Of a DNA stretch of 62,545 nt, positions 25,449 to 34,100 are shown piece by piece; position 1 is the first letter of the stretch; each line of letters starts with the position of its first letter. The notes under the pieces were generated by a model. The model saw only the letters and a list, made by a program, of their open reading frames with translations, was not told the DNA's origin and did not search any database. Origin of the DNA: an uncultured bacterium (GTDB lineage: Bacteria > Myxococcota_A > Polyangia > Polyangiales > Houyiibacteriaceae); NCBI GenBank assembly GCA_938024995.1, contig CALJDU010000035.1, forward strand, positions 1 through 62,545, read 5' to 3'. The translations under genes were made by a program, and so were the position numbers.

Positions 25449-27173
25449 TCACGGTCCGACGGACCACACGCGTATGTAGTCGATACGGCCCACGTCGCGA
25501 TTGATGTTCGCGCGATCGCGCCACACGTTCGTCGCCCAGATACCGACGTCTTCGGGCAGATACGGCGGGTCTGCTCTGAGGTCGGTGGCGTTCAGGTCAC
25601 GGAGCTTCGCGCCCGAGTTCATCTCGCGCGAGACGACCATGTAGTGCGGGACCTCGGGCACGCGCACGGAGTCCTCCTGCACGCGACGTCCGTCAACGAA
25701 CCAGACGAATCGCTCCGCGGTCCACAAAAGCCCAACCGTGTGGAAGCCGCGCGCGATGTCGATCCCAAACGCGCCCAGGTCAACGGAACCGCCGGGTGTG
25801 TTGTCAGCCGCTTCGCCCGAGATGACCTTGATCTGCAACACGTTCTCTCCGCCTGGCGAGGGGTCGTACTCAAAGAGGTCGTTCTCGACACCGTTGGCGA
25901 TGGAGCCGTCGTAGGAGTTGCTGGCGTTCTCGTACGCGGGGAGCAGGTACCAAGAGAGCCGGAAACCTTGCGTGTTCATTTCTTCAAACGACACGCGCAT
26001 CTCAAAGAAATGATCCGGCCCCCAGGTCCCATCCGGACCGTCAGGATCGGTAACGTGACCCCCGGCTTCGTTGCTCCAGACGCGGTCCCAGGTCGAGAGA
26101 AAGCTGGTGTAGAGCTTGTGCTCATGGAAGCGCGTCTCAAGCCCGTTGTCGTTGTAAGGCACGCGCGTCGGATCGCGCTCGTCGGTGAAGAGCCCGCCCA
26201 TCACCAAGTGGCCGTCTTCGATCCGCGTCACCGTGTCTTGGTGGTCGTTGTACCAAGCGCTCCAGCGCTTGCCCGACACGCTGTCGTCTACGGTGAGCGC
26301 TCCGTCAGCATCGATCCCAGCGTTGCCCGCGCGGTGTAGACCATCGGACATGTCGATGAACTTCCAGTGCTCGCGTGACACAGTCGCTCCGTCGAACTCA
26401 TCCGAGAAGACCCGCGTGAAGCGGAGGCGCTCGCCGAGCTCACCGGGGACGCTCGACGCCTCGCGGTCGGGAACGTCCACGCCGACCGCGATGTCGTCCC
26501 ATCGCGTCTCCGTCGTGTGGTTGATGACGTCGTAGAGCCCGTTCGGCACCACGCAGCTTCGCCCGCCTTCACACATCGTCTCGTGATCCGAAGATCTCTG
26601 AACTTGGTACCAGCCGTCGTCGCCCCACGAGATCGTGTTCCCGTCGACGGTGGGCGTGGGCGGCGAGGCGCTCCCGACCACGAGATCGTCCCACCGCATG
26701 CCGTTCGTATGGTTGATGACGTCGTACGTCCCGTCTGCCACGACGCAGCTGCGCCCGCCTTCGCACACCGTCTCGTGATCCGCGGATCGCTGCACTTGGT
26801 ACCAGCCGTCGTCGCCCCACGAGATCACGTTGCCCTCAATGGTCGGCCGCGTGGAGAGCGTCATGACGTTCGGCACCACGATGTCGTCCCAGCGTGTCTC
26901 CGTCGTGTGATTGATGACGTCGTAGGTGCCGTCTTCGACCAGGCACTCGCGGCCGCCTTCACAGATCGTTAGGTGATCCGATGCGCGCTGCACCTGGTAC
27001 CACCCGTCGTCCGGCCACGAGATCACGTTGCCGGTCACGGTCGGCCCGACGCTCGCGAGCGGCGTCGACATATCCGGATCAGGGTCGGGGTCGAGGTCGG
27101 GGTCCGGCGACGCGTCCACGCACCCCAAGGCGACGATCATGAGGAAGCAGATCGCGTGTCGAAGGTCAGCCAT
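25449..27173 (-). CDS. GH16 glycoside hydrolase lipoprotein with three N-terminal repeats
   Basis: A 574-residue protein from the ATG at 27173, lipobox ALGC (Cys18) and a Pro/Asp linker. Three copies of a module of about 55 residues follow (about 45-220), each with the core DDGWYQVQR, CEGG-R-CxV and YDVINHT-x-RWDD. Each has one Cys pair. The C-terminal part is a GH16 domain: 'VFSDEFDGATVSREHWKF', the catalytic ENDLFE motif (Glu430, Asp432, Glu435, ExDxxE type) and 'HTVGLLWTAERFVWFVDG'. GH16 enzymes cut beta-glucans, agar or carrageenan; the specificity cannot be told. The repeats may bind polysaccharide. Confidence 0.85.
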   Translation of the reverse strand: MADLRHAICFLMIVALGCVDASPDPDLDPDPDPDMSTPLASVGPTVTGNVISWPDDGWYQVQRASDHLTICEGGRECLVEDGTYDVINHTTETRWDDIVVPNVMTLSTRPTIEGNVISWGDDGWYQVQRSADHETVCEGGRSCVVADGTYDVINHTNGMRWDDLVVGSASPPTPTVDGNTISWGDDGWYQVQRSSDHETMCEGGRSCVVPNGLYDVINHTTETRWDDIAVGVDVPDREASSVPGELGERLRFTRVFSDEFDGATVSREHWKFIDMSDGLHRAGNAGIDADGALTVDDSVSGKRWSAWYNDHQDTVTRIEDGHLVMGGLFTDERDPTRVPYNDNGLETRFHEHKLYTSFLSTWDRVWSNEAGGHVTDPDGPDGTWGPDHFFEMRVSFEEMNTQGFRLSWYLLPAYENASNSYDGSIANGVENDLFEYDPSPGGENVLQIKVISGEAADNTPGGSVDLGAFGIDIARGFHTVGLLWTAERFVWFVDGRRVQEDSVRVPEVPHYMVVSREMNSGAKLRDLNATDLRADPPYLPEDVGIWATNVWRDRANINRDVGRIDYIRVWSVGP

Positions 27174-27251
27174 GGCCCACCGTATCGACACGATCGCGGC
27201 GCGTGACTTACGCAACAACGAGAGAAAACAAATCCACCACGCCGAGCGACC

Positions 27252-27725
27252 TTAGCCAGGCCACGCGATCAATGTCGCCGCGATTGATCCCGCCGCAACG
27301 ATTCGGCAAACGTGTCCGTCTGGGCCGTCCAAGCGCACGATGCGCGCGGTCTCGTAGACGCCCTTTGGGGACGTCATCTTTTGGTTGTCCGCGCCGCCAT
27401 CGCTCGTCTGAAAGCCCTGGCCGTGACTGAACCGCCACGCTGGCGAACCATCCATGAACCCGACCAAGAGGTCACCGCCGTTGGTGATCCCGGCCATCGC
27501 TTGCAGCCCATCGATGACCACCCCGCCGCCGCCGGACATCGCGCTGACGACCGTCAGCACGAGCGCTTGGGCGTGGTCTCCAGCCGTCGCGTCGACGAAG
27601 ATCTTGCAGCCGATGTACTCGGTCACCTGCTCGCCGTCGCGAACGCCGAGGATGGTGTCCATCGACCCGCCAAACTGTTTCGCGTACGCGCCCCAGAGTT
27701 TCTTGATCCCGTCGAGTAGCCCCAT
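27252..27725 (-). CDS. Hypothetical soluble protein downstream of RHS gene; candidate immunity
   Basis: A 157-residue protein without signal peptide, starting MGLLDGIKKLWGAYAKQFGG. It is Gly- and Ala-rich (SAMSGGGGVVIDGLQAMAG) with alternating strands (GDLLVGFMDGSPAWRF, ETARIVRLDGPDGHVCRIVA). No domain was recognised. It lies directly downstream of the RHS toxin-like gene (59-bp gap) on the same strand, the place where immunity genes of polymorphic toxins usually stand, and it lacks an export signal as expected for a cytoplasmic immunity protein. This is inference from position only; the sequence shows no known immunity fold. Confidence 0.6.
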   Translation of the reverse strand: MGLLDGIKKLWGAYAKQFGGSMDTILGVRDGEQVTEYIGCKIFVDATAGDHAQALVLTVVSAMSGGGGVVIDGLQAMAGITNGGDLLVGFMDGSPAWRFSHGQGFQTSDGGADNQKMTSPKGVYETARIVRLDGPDGHVCRIVAAGSIAATLIAWPG

Positions 27726-27784
27726 AGCGAATGCTTTTACTGCAACAACGCGATCACGTCACCACGTCCTTCGTCCTCGTCGCG

Positions 27785-30700
27785 CTAGTTGCATAGTCCG
27801 CGGGGGTTCGGGACGTAGACGCGGAAGTGGCGTCGACGCGGACCGCGAATCGATCGATCTCGACCCGCGAAGATCAAGACGCCTCCGGCATACGGTCGCC
27901 GACCCGGCTCACTGCAGCGCGGGGAACGGCTCGAGCTCCAAGCGTCGATGCACTCGACGAAGCGCTGCCCGTAGTAGACCTCGCTCGGGATCTGTCGATA
28001 GAAGACGTAGGTCATCATCCGGAGCGGATTGCCTCCGCGGCGACTCACGTAGCGGCAGTAGCGAACGAGCTGCTCCGACTGCTTCTTGCGGCTCCGTCGT
28101 CGCTGGGTGGCTTCGTCGATCTTCAGCTCGATCGGGAACCCGCCTTCGATCTGTCGCGTGAACCCGCTCCCGACCACGCGTCCGCCGACCAAGAAGTCGA
28201 CCCCCGCGCCCGGGAACCTCAGCCAGGGCGGGGTGAGCTTGAACGGGTTCGCACAGGTCATCCAGTTCGACGCCGCCGAACCGAACCACGCCTGAACGCG
28301 GCCGCCGCGACCGCAATGGTCGACGTCCACTTGGAAACGAACGGTCCGGTTTTGCTGAATCGGTCCGGCGATGTCGTTGCCGCAGAACGCGAACTTCCGG
28401 AGCAACGCGTCGATCTTGTTCTCTCCAAGCGCGTCCAGCGCGGCGGCCCCGATCTGCTGCAGCAAGGCGTCCTGCACAGACTTGAAGAGGTAACCGAGGA
28501 GCAGGTCCTTGGCGTAGCTCAGCAAGACGCTGCGCACCCGGCCGATCGCGAAGCACCGCGCGCGCATCTGCGCAGCTTGGTTCCGCGCGCGCATCTGGTT
28601 CTGCGTACCAATGGTGACGTTGATCTCCGCGACTGAGAACGTCCCGAGCGGATCGACCCGGTTGACCGGATCGCCGAGCGCGTAGAGGTAGCGATGAAGC
28701 GAACGAGGGTCCTCCGTGTCGGCGCTCGCTCCGTCCGCTTCCGCGAAGACGCCGAGGTGCGGCGCGTACCAACGAGAGCGCAAGAAGGTCATGCCGCCGA
28801 CGCTGACCTCGCCCCGATACCGATACGGGAAGTCGGAGGGAAGCGAGTCGGCGCGAGGCGTTCCGTAACCGTCGTAGCGCGCCTCCCCGAGAGAAGCTCC
28901 CGCGCTGTCCGTTAAGCCCACGACGCTCCCGAGCGCGTCCTGGAGAACGTGACGAGATCCCGCCGCGGTCCAATCGGCGACGATGCCGGTGGGCCCCATC
29001 ACGACCGCTTGTAGGCCGCCGCCTCCGCCGTAGTAGGCCAAGCAACCCGAGCGGCTCCCCGGGGTGCGCGGTGCTCCGAGACATCGACGCGCGGTGCCGG
29101 CCTCGACGAGCAGACCTTGCGCGTCGTAGCTCAAGCGCTCCGTCGATCCTCCCTCTGTGATCTCGGTGAGGCGATCCGCTTCGTCATGCGCGTATCGACG
29201 CTCGCCGGAAGGACCGTTCTCGCGCGTGAGGTTTCCGCGTCCGTCGTACTCGTAGGTCGTCGCCCCTGCTGGCCCCGACCGGCCGGTGAGTCGTCCGTCG
29301 CGGTCAAAGGTGGAACGCGTCACGCCGCCCGCCATGGTCTCGACGCGGGTCCGGTTCCCCATCCCGTCGTAACCGTAGCGCGTGAAGTCCACGACGGCCC
29401 CCGCGCTGTCCCGCCACGTGACCTCGGTCAGCCAGCCGAACGAAGGGTCGTAGTCGTACGTCACGCGACCGTCGCCGGAAGACTCTTCGACCAGTCGGCA
29501 CGCGGCGTCGTATCGCAAGACCGTGCGCCGCAGCTCGGTCGCGTCGGGTCCGGTGTGCACGATCAGGGTTGGCCGCAACGACGGGGAGTATTCAATCGTG
29601 GTCGTCACGCCGTTCGGGCGCGCGATCGCCGAGGGGCGACGCTGACCTCGGGTGTAGCTGTAGGTCGTTCGCCCGCCCGCGGGGTCGGTGATGGCGACGA
29701 CGCGATCCATCGGATCGTACTCGTACTCCGTCCGCGCGGTCTCGCCCTCTGCCTCCACGATGACCGCGGTGACGTGAGAGGTCGGGTCCCATTCGTACCG
29801 CGCGGTCGCCCCGTCTTCATGCGTGACCGTGATCAGGCGTCCGCGATCGTCGTACTCGTATGTCACGTCATCTGCCGGCGCCCGCGAGCGAACGACCCGC
29901 CCATGTTCATCTGCGGTCACGCCGAGCTCGAGCGTTCCGAAGTCCCGGACGCTCTCCTCGCCTTCGAATCGAATCGTCTCGGTCGACGAATCGGGTCGCA
30001 CGATCACGGTGTCCGCGCCGACATTGGACGTGGTCGTGCGCAGCCCCTCGGGGGTGGTCGCTTCCGTCAACCGACCCGACTCATAAACAAAGCCCCAGGC
30101 GTTTCCGTTGGCGTCGCGAACCTCGGAGAGCTCCCCGTCCGCGTCGTAGCGATACTCCGCGGTCGAGACATCGTCGGGGTAATCGACTCCGTCCAGTCGC
30201 CCGGTCACGTCGCGCCGATACCCCCAGGTCGCGCCGCGCGTATCCGTCAGCGACGTGACCGGCGGCATCTCGTTCATCCGCATGTCTTGCAAGCGCGTGT
30301 CGTAGGTGACGGTCGAGGTGCCGCACGGCGTGGTGTAACGAACGGGCAAGCCGTTGGTCGGATCGTAGCCGAACTCCTCGGTCCACCCTTCCGTGTCTTC
30401 CTGCCGAACGATCCGCCCGGCGTCGTCGTAGTCGAACGCGACGCGGCGGCCGGACGAGTCTTCGACCGCGCGAATCCGACCGTGCTCATCACGGGGAAGC
30501 GCGACGCGGCGGCCTGAGGGGAAGGTCTGCTCAATCACGGTGCCGGCCGCGTCGTAGGCGAACGAGCGCGTCCCTTCCGGGGTCTCCTTGCTCGTGATGC
30601 GACCCGCGTCGTCGTAGCGCGTGCGCTCAAACCAACCATCGGCGTTCGTCACGAGAACCAGACGCCCCGCCCCATCGTACTGTCGACGTTCCTGTTCTTC

Positions 30701-33373
30701 GCCATCCACGCTCGTGGAGATGCGGCGCCCCTCGGCGTCGAAGCGGCTGCTCGATGCGCGTCCGTCCGGTGTTTCGATCCCGTTGAGGTGACCCATGAAG
30801 TCGCGGGAGAACGTCGTGCTCGCGCCGGTCCCGTCTCCGATCTCGGCGATCGTTCCGTCAGGCGCTTGCCGCGTGAACGACTCTTGCCCATCCGCGTTGA
30901 CCGCGTCGGTGCGCAGCCCCGCGTGGGTCACGTCGACCATGTCTCCGTCGCTCGAACGGATCTGGCGCAGCTGTCCGTCTGAGGCGTAGTCGTACTCCGT
31001 CTCGGTCCCGACCCCTCCGACGCGCTCGCGGATCACGCGCCCCTCGTCGTCCACCATCCACTCGTGGAGAATCGAACCGTTCGGGCCGACGATGCGCGAG
31101 ACGGTGTCGCTGATCGCTTCCGCGCGGAAGGTCCGCCCGTACGCATCTGTCACCCGCGTGAGATCCTCGTCCGTGTAACCCGCGGTCCACGTGCCTTGCC
31201 CGGGAAGCGTGCGCGAGGTGAGGAGACCCGAAGCGGTGTAGCCGAACCTCGACACGCGACCCAAGGCGTCCCGCTGCCAGGTCAACCGGCCGCCCGCGTC
31301 ATGACGATACTCGGTGGCGTTTCCGAGGCCGTCCACCATCCGCGTGACGTTCCCCGAGGCGTCGTAATCGAAGGTCGTTCGCGCGCCCGTGCCGTCCATC
31401 AAGACCATCCGTCCCGCTTCGTCGTCGTACTCAAAGACCGCCACGCGTCCGCTCGGGAAGACGCGGCGCACCACGCGTCCCTCGAGATCAAACTCGACGC
31501 GCGTCAGGCCGTAGCCATCGGGCAACGTCCAGCGCACCAAGCGCTCCTCCTCGTACTCAAACGTCGCGCGTCCGTCATCCGGGTAGATCACCTGCGTCAA
31601 GAGGTCGCCGTCGTAGGTGTAGCGAATCCGTCGATCAAAGCGGGCGTCGTAGATCTCGTCGATGCGTCCATCCGTCGCGCGCACAAACTCAACCACGCGT
31701 CCGGTCGAGCCGTAGACGCCATCGTCGCGCAGCTCGACGCCGACAGGTGGCCCGGTCAGATCAATGCCGGTCGAAGAGATCAGTCCGCGCTCTCGCGAGA
31801 TCACCACTTCGCGTCCGCCGCCAAGACCAATGCGGAACGCGGGAGGCTCGTAGGGCTCGAGCACGTCGGGAAAGAGCGCGAGTCGCCCGCCCGAGGCGAG
31901 GAACTGCAAGAATTCGGTGCCGTAGGGATCCCCTCGGTCCGTCACCGTCTCGATGGTCGTCCCTGGCGGCGAAGACCAGATCGGGTTCACGCGCGTGCTC
32001 GCGAAGCTCGTGAAGTCGGGCGTGAACTGAAACACGTACACGTCGCCGCTCGGCAGCGTGAGCTCGACGAAGTGTCCTGGGTCCGACTCCAGGTAGCGCC
32101 CGAGTCCTCCTCCGGCCGCGCGCCATCCGTTCTCGAAGTCGGCGGGCACGTTCACAGTGGGCTCCACCTCTGCGCCGCGCTCGATGTTGCTCGCAATGTC
32201 CCAGCCGAGCCCAAAGTCGCTGACGCCGCGCCGGCGCGTGTCGTACTCACGACCGATGGTCACGAGGTCGTTGTCGACCTTCACGGTGAGGTCCATCATC
32301 CCGACGCCGAACTGACCGAGGTGAAGCCCGCTGTCGACGTCGACCTGACGCTCTGTGCTTTGCCGATTGCCGTCCGCGTCGGTCGCGGACAAACGCAGCA
32401 AGAGCGGTTCGTCCAAAAACGGGCTGGCGTCCAGCGTCCCGAGCGTGTCTCGGTTCACCTCATCGACGCCGCGCGCGACGGTGATGCAGGTCGGCGCGTC
32501 CAAGGGCTGACACCCCTCGAGACGCCACTCCACCAGGCCGGGATCGCGAACCGTCCCGACGACCTCGACGAGGCTCCGGATCGTCGCGCCCTCGGTCGGC
32601 GTTTGCAGCGACACGATCGGCGCCGAGAAGTCCGATCCGGACGCCGCGCCGACCGCGATCGCTTGACGGTCAGTCGCGCCACTTGGGTCGCGCGCGATGA
32701 TCTCTCCCCGGACGACGCCAGGCGCGGACGGCGTCACGCGAACGTTCGTCCCTTCGACACGAAAGCCCTCGCCGCGGACCTCCAGGCCCACCTCATCTCC
32801 ATCCGGATCAAGCGTCGTGACCGCATACGTCCAAGGCGCGCCGACGGTCCCAGACGTGGTCGGTGGGGTCGAGGTGATGCGAGGAGCGCGGTTCACCGCG
32901 GCGACCTCGATGCGCACGCGTTGCGCTGTCGATGCGCCGTAGGGGTCCGCCGCGGTGATGACCAACTCAACGCTTCCGGCCGCGTCCTCGGGAACCGCCC
33001 AGAGCACCACGCCGGTCTCCGGCACCATCTCGAGGCCAGGCGGCCCCGAAGACAGCGCGTACGTGACCGGCTCGCCTTCGGGATCTTCGGCGGCGGGCCC
33101 ATAGAGATAGGTCGTGCCTTCGATCGCCGTCGACGGCGCGTCGGTCACAAACGCGGGCGGGAGGTTCTCGGGAGGAGGAACGCGTCCGTCGGGGGTCCCG
33201 CCGTCGGACGCGTCGGTCGCGTCGGCGTGAGGCGCATCCGCATCGGCCGCGTCTCCGTCCGCAGGATCGGCATCCGCGTCTGGCATCCCTCCGTCCAGGT
33301 CAAACGGCTCCGCCGAACAGTTGCACGCGGCGACGAGAAAGAGAGAGAGAGCGAGGAGCTGCGTTCGTTTCAT
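27785..33373 (-). CDS. RHS/YD-repeat lipoprotein with PD-(D/E)XK nuclease-like C-terminus
   Basis: A 1,862-residue polymorphic-toxin-type protein from the ATG at 33373. Order: signal with lipobox VAAC; Asp-rich linker; two cadherin/Ig-like domains (about 75-260, e.g. 'DPEGEPVTYALSSGPPGLEM', 'TLDPDGDEVGLEV'); a third Ig-like segment; then about 1,100 residues of RHS/YD repeats; then the RHS core ending 'YLYALGDPVNRVDPLG' near residue 1577. The final 285 residues differ from the repeats. They hold GVDFLV (Asp about 1726), IELK (Glu/Lys about 1749/1751) and QLVRY (about 1768-1772), which fits the D...ExK...QhxxY pattern of RecB-like nucleases. The protein should form a shell around this tip. A lipid anchor on an RHS protein is unusual. 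Confidence 0.85.
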   Translation of the reverse strand: MKRTQLLALSLFLVAACNCSAEPFDLDGGMPDADADPADGDAADADAPHADATDASDGGTPDGRVPPPENLPPAFVTDAPSTAIEGTTYLYGPAAEDPEGEPVTYALSSGPPGLEMVPETGVVLWAVPEDAAGSVELVITAADPYGASTAQRVRIEVAAVNRAPRITSTPPTTSGTVGAPWTYAVTTLDPDGDEVGLEVRGEGFRVEGTNVRVTPSAPGVVRGEIIARDPSGATDRQAIAVGAASGSDFSAPIVSLQTPTEGATIRSLVEVVGTVRDPGLVEWRLEGCQPLDAPTCITVARGVDEVNRDTLGTLDASPFLDEPLLLRLSATDADGNRQSTERQVDVDSGLHLGQFGVGMMDLTVKVDNDLVTIGREYDTRRRGVSDFGLGWDIASNIERGAEVEPTVNVPADFENGWRAAGGGLGRYLESDPGHFVELTLPSGDVYVFQFTPDFTSFASTRVNPIWSSPPGTTIETVTDRGDPYGTEFLQFLASGGRLALFPDVLEPYEPPAFRIGLGGGREVVISRERGLISSTGIDLTGPPVGVELRDDGVYGSTGRVVEFVRATDGRIDEIYDARFDRRIRYTYDGDLLTQVIYPDDGRATFEYEEERLVRWTLPDGYGLTRVEFDLEGRVVRRVFPSGRVAVFEYDDEAGRMVLMDGTGARTTFDYDASGNVTRMVDGLGNATEYRHDAGGRLTWQRDALGRVSRFGYTASGLLTSRTLPGQGTWTAGYTDEDLTRVTDAYGRTFRAEAISDTVSRIVGPNGSILHEWMVDDEGRVIRERVGGVGTETEYDYASDGQLRQIRSSDGDMVDVTHAGLRTDAVNADGQESFTRQAPDGTIAEIGDGTGASTTFSRDFMGHLNGIETPDGRASSSRFDAEGRRISTSVDGEEQERRQYDGAGRLVLVTNADGWFERTRYDDAGRITSKETPEGTRSFAYDAAGTVIEQTFPSGRRVALPRDEHGRIRAVEDSSGRRVAFDYDDAGRIVRQEDTEGWTEEFGYDPTNGLPVRYTTPCGTSTVTYDTRLQDMRMNEMPPVTSLTDTRGATWGYRRDVTGRLDGVDYPDDVSTAEYRYDADGELSEVRDANGNAWGFVYESGRLTEATTPEGLRTTTSNVGADTVIVRPDSSTETIRFEGEESVRDFGTLELGVTADEHGRVVRSRAPADDVTYEYDDRGRLITVTHEDGATARYEWDPTSHVTAVIVEAEGETARTEYEYDPMDRVVAITDPAGGRTTYSYTRGQRRPSAIARPNGVTTTIEYSPSLRPTLIVHTGPDATELRRTVLRYDAACRLVEESSGDGRVTYDYDPSFGWLTEVTWRDSAGAVVDFTRYGYDGMGNRTRVETMAGGVTRSTFDRDGRLTGRSGPAGATTYEYDGRGNLTRENGPSGERRYAHDEADRLTEITEGGSTERLSYDAQGLLVEAGTARRCLGAPRTPGSRSGCLAYYGGGGGLQAVVMGPTGIVADWTAAGSRHVLQDALGSVVGLTDSAGASLGEARYDGYGTPRADSLPSDFPYRYRGEVSVGGMTFLRSRWYAPHLGVFAEADGASADTEDPRSLHRYLYALGDPVNRVDPLGTFSVAEINVTIGTQNQMRARNQAAQMRARCFAIGRVRSVLLSYAKDLLLGYLFKSVQDALLQQIGAAALDALGENKIDALLRKFAFCGNDIAGPIQQNRTVRFQVDVDHCGRGGRVQAWFGSAASNWMTCANPFKLTPPWLRFPGAGVDFLVGGRVVGSGFTRQIEGGFPIELKIDEATQRRRSRKKQSEQLVRYCRYVSRRGGNPLRMMTYVFYRQIPSEVYYGQRFVECIDAWSSSRSPRCSEPGRRPYAGGVLIFAGRDRSIRGPRRRHFRVYVPNPRGLCN

Positions 33374-33578
33374 GATCCGCCAAGTCGCGAGCGCGACCTG
33401 GAAGGCGACCAAGGTCGCGCATCGCACGCTCGCTGGATGAGTGAGTCTGAGGTGGACGAAGTTGCAGCTGTCATGCCACTGATCTCATCGCGAAAATCAG
33501 CCCTCTGCAGTTGCTGGCTGAACACTCGCGGCGGTCACCTGCGTGACCATCTCGTGGGTTTCCGCGTAGCCTCCCCGC

Positions 33579-33911
33579 TTGCCTGACGACTGCACCGTTT
33601 GTGGCACCTGTTGCTTCTCGCAGCTCGACACCTACGTACCGGTGACGGGAGCGGACTACGCGCGCTTAGGTGACCATGTCGATGAACACGTCGCGTTCGA
33701 TGGGCACCGCGCGTTCATGGTGATGACGCAAGGACGATGCTCGGCGCTGCGAATGGACGACGGTCGCTTCACGTGCGCCGTTTACGCTCAACGTCCACAG
33801 ACGTGCCGAACACTGCAGCGTAACTCGAGCGCCTGCGCGGGAGAGATCCACAGCAAGGGCGAGCGGCCACTGGTCGCGCTCCGGCGAAAGGCGCGCGGCG
33901 AGCCGCACTAG
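33579..33911 (+). CDS. YkgJ-family cysteine-cluster protein
   Basis: A 110-residue protein starting at a TTG; an in-frame stop at 33567 leaves no longer option. The first Cys cluster, CTVCGTCCFS, and the later RCSALRMDDGRFTCAVYAQRPQTCR match the zinc- or iron-chelating YkgJ (CxxCxxC...CxxL...C..Y..RP..C) pattern, including the conserved RP. Such proteins are small metal-cluster proteins of uncertain role, sometimes linked to flagellar or DNA-related functions. No neighbour explains it; no ribosome site is clear. Confidence 0.7.
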   Translation: MPDDCTVCGTCCFSQLDTYVPVTGADYARLGDHVDEHVAFDGHRAFMVMTQGRCSALRMDDGRFTCAVYAQRPQTCRTLQRNSSACAGEIHSKGERPLVALRRKARGEPH

Positions 33912-34100
33912 CGCTAGAGGTGGGGTTCGGCTTCGCCGATGTTCTTTGTTTCCGCACCTGCGGCGCCATCGCCGCGAGTTCTCCGCTCCGGAAACGACAT
34001 GTGGCTCAAGCCGGTACAAGGATCGCCCTCGCTCGAATCGAGCTTTGTCGTTCGCGCGAGAAAACCTGTAACGAATCCACTCGACTCGCATATACGGCGC

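Noticed and set aside
31064..33586. 840-codon open frame antisense to the RHS gene
   Set aside because: Arg-rich translation without domains; it is a mirror of the high-GC coding strand and lacks a ribosome site.
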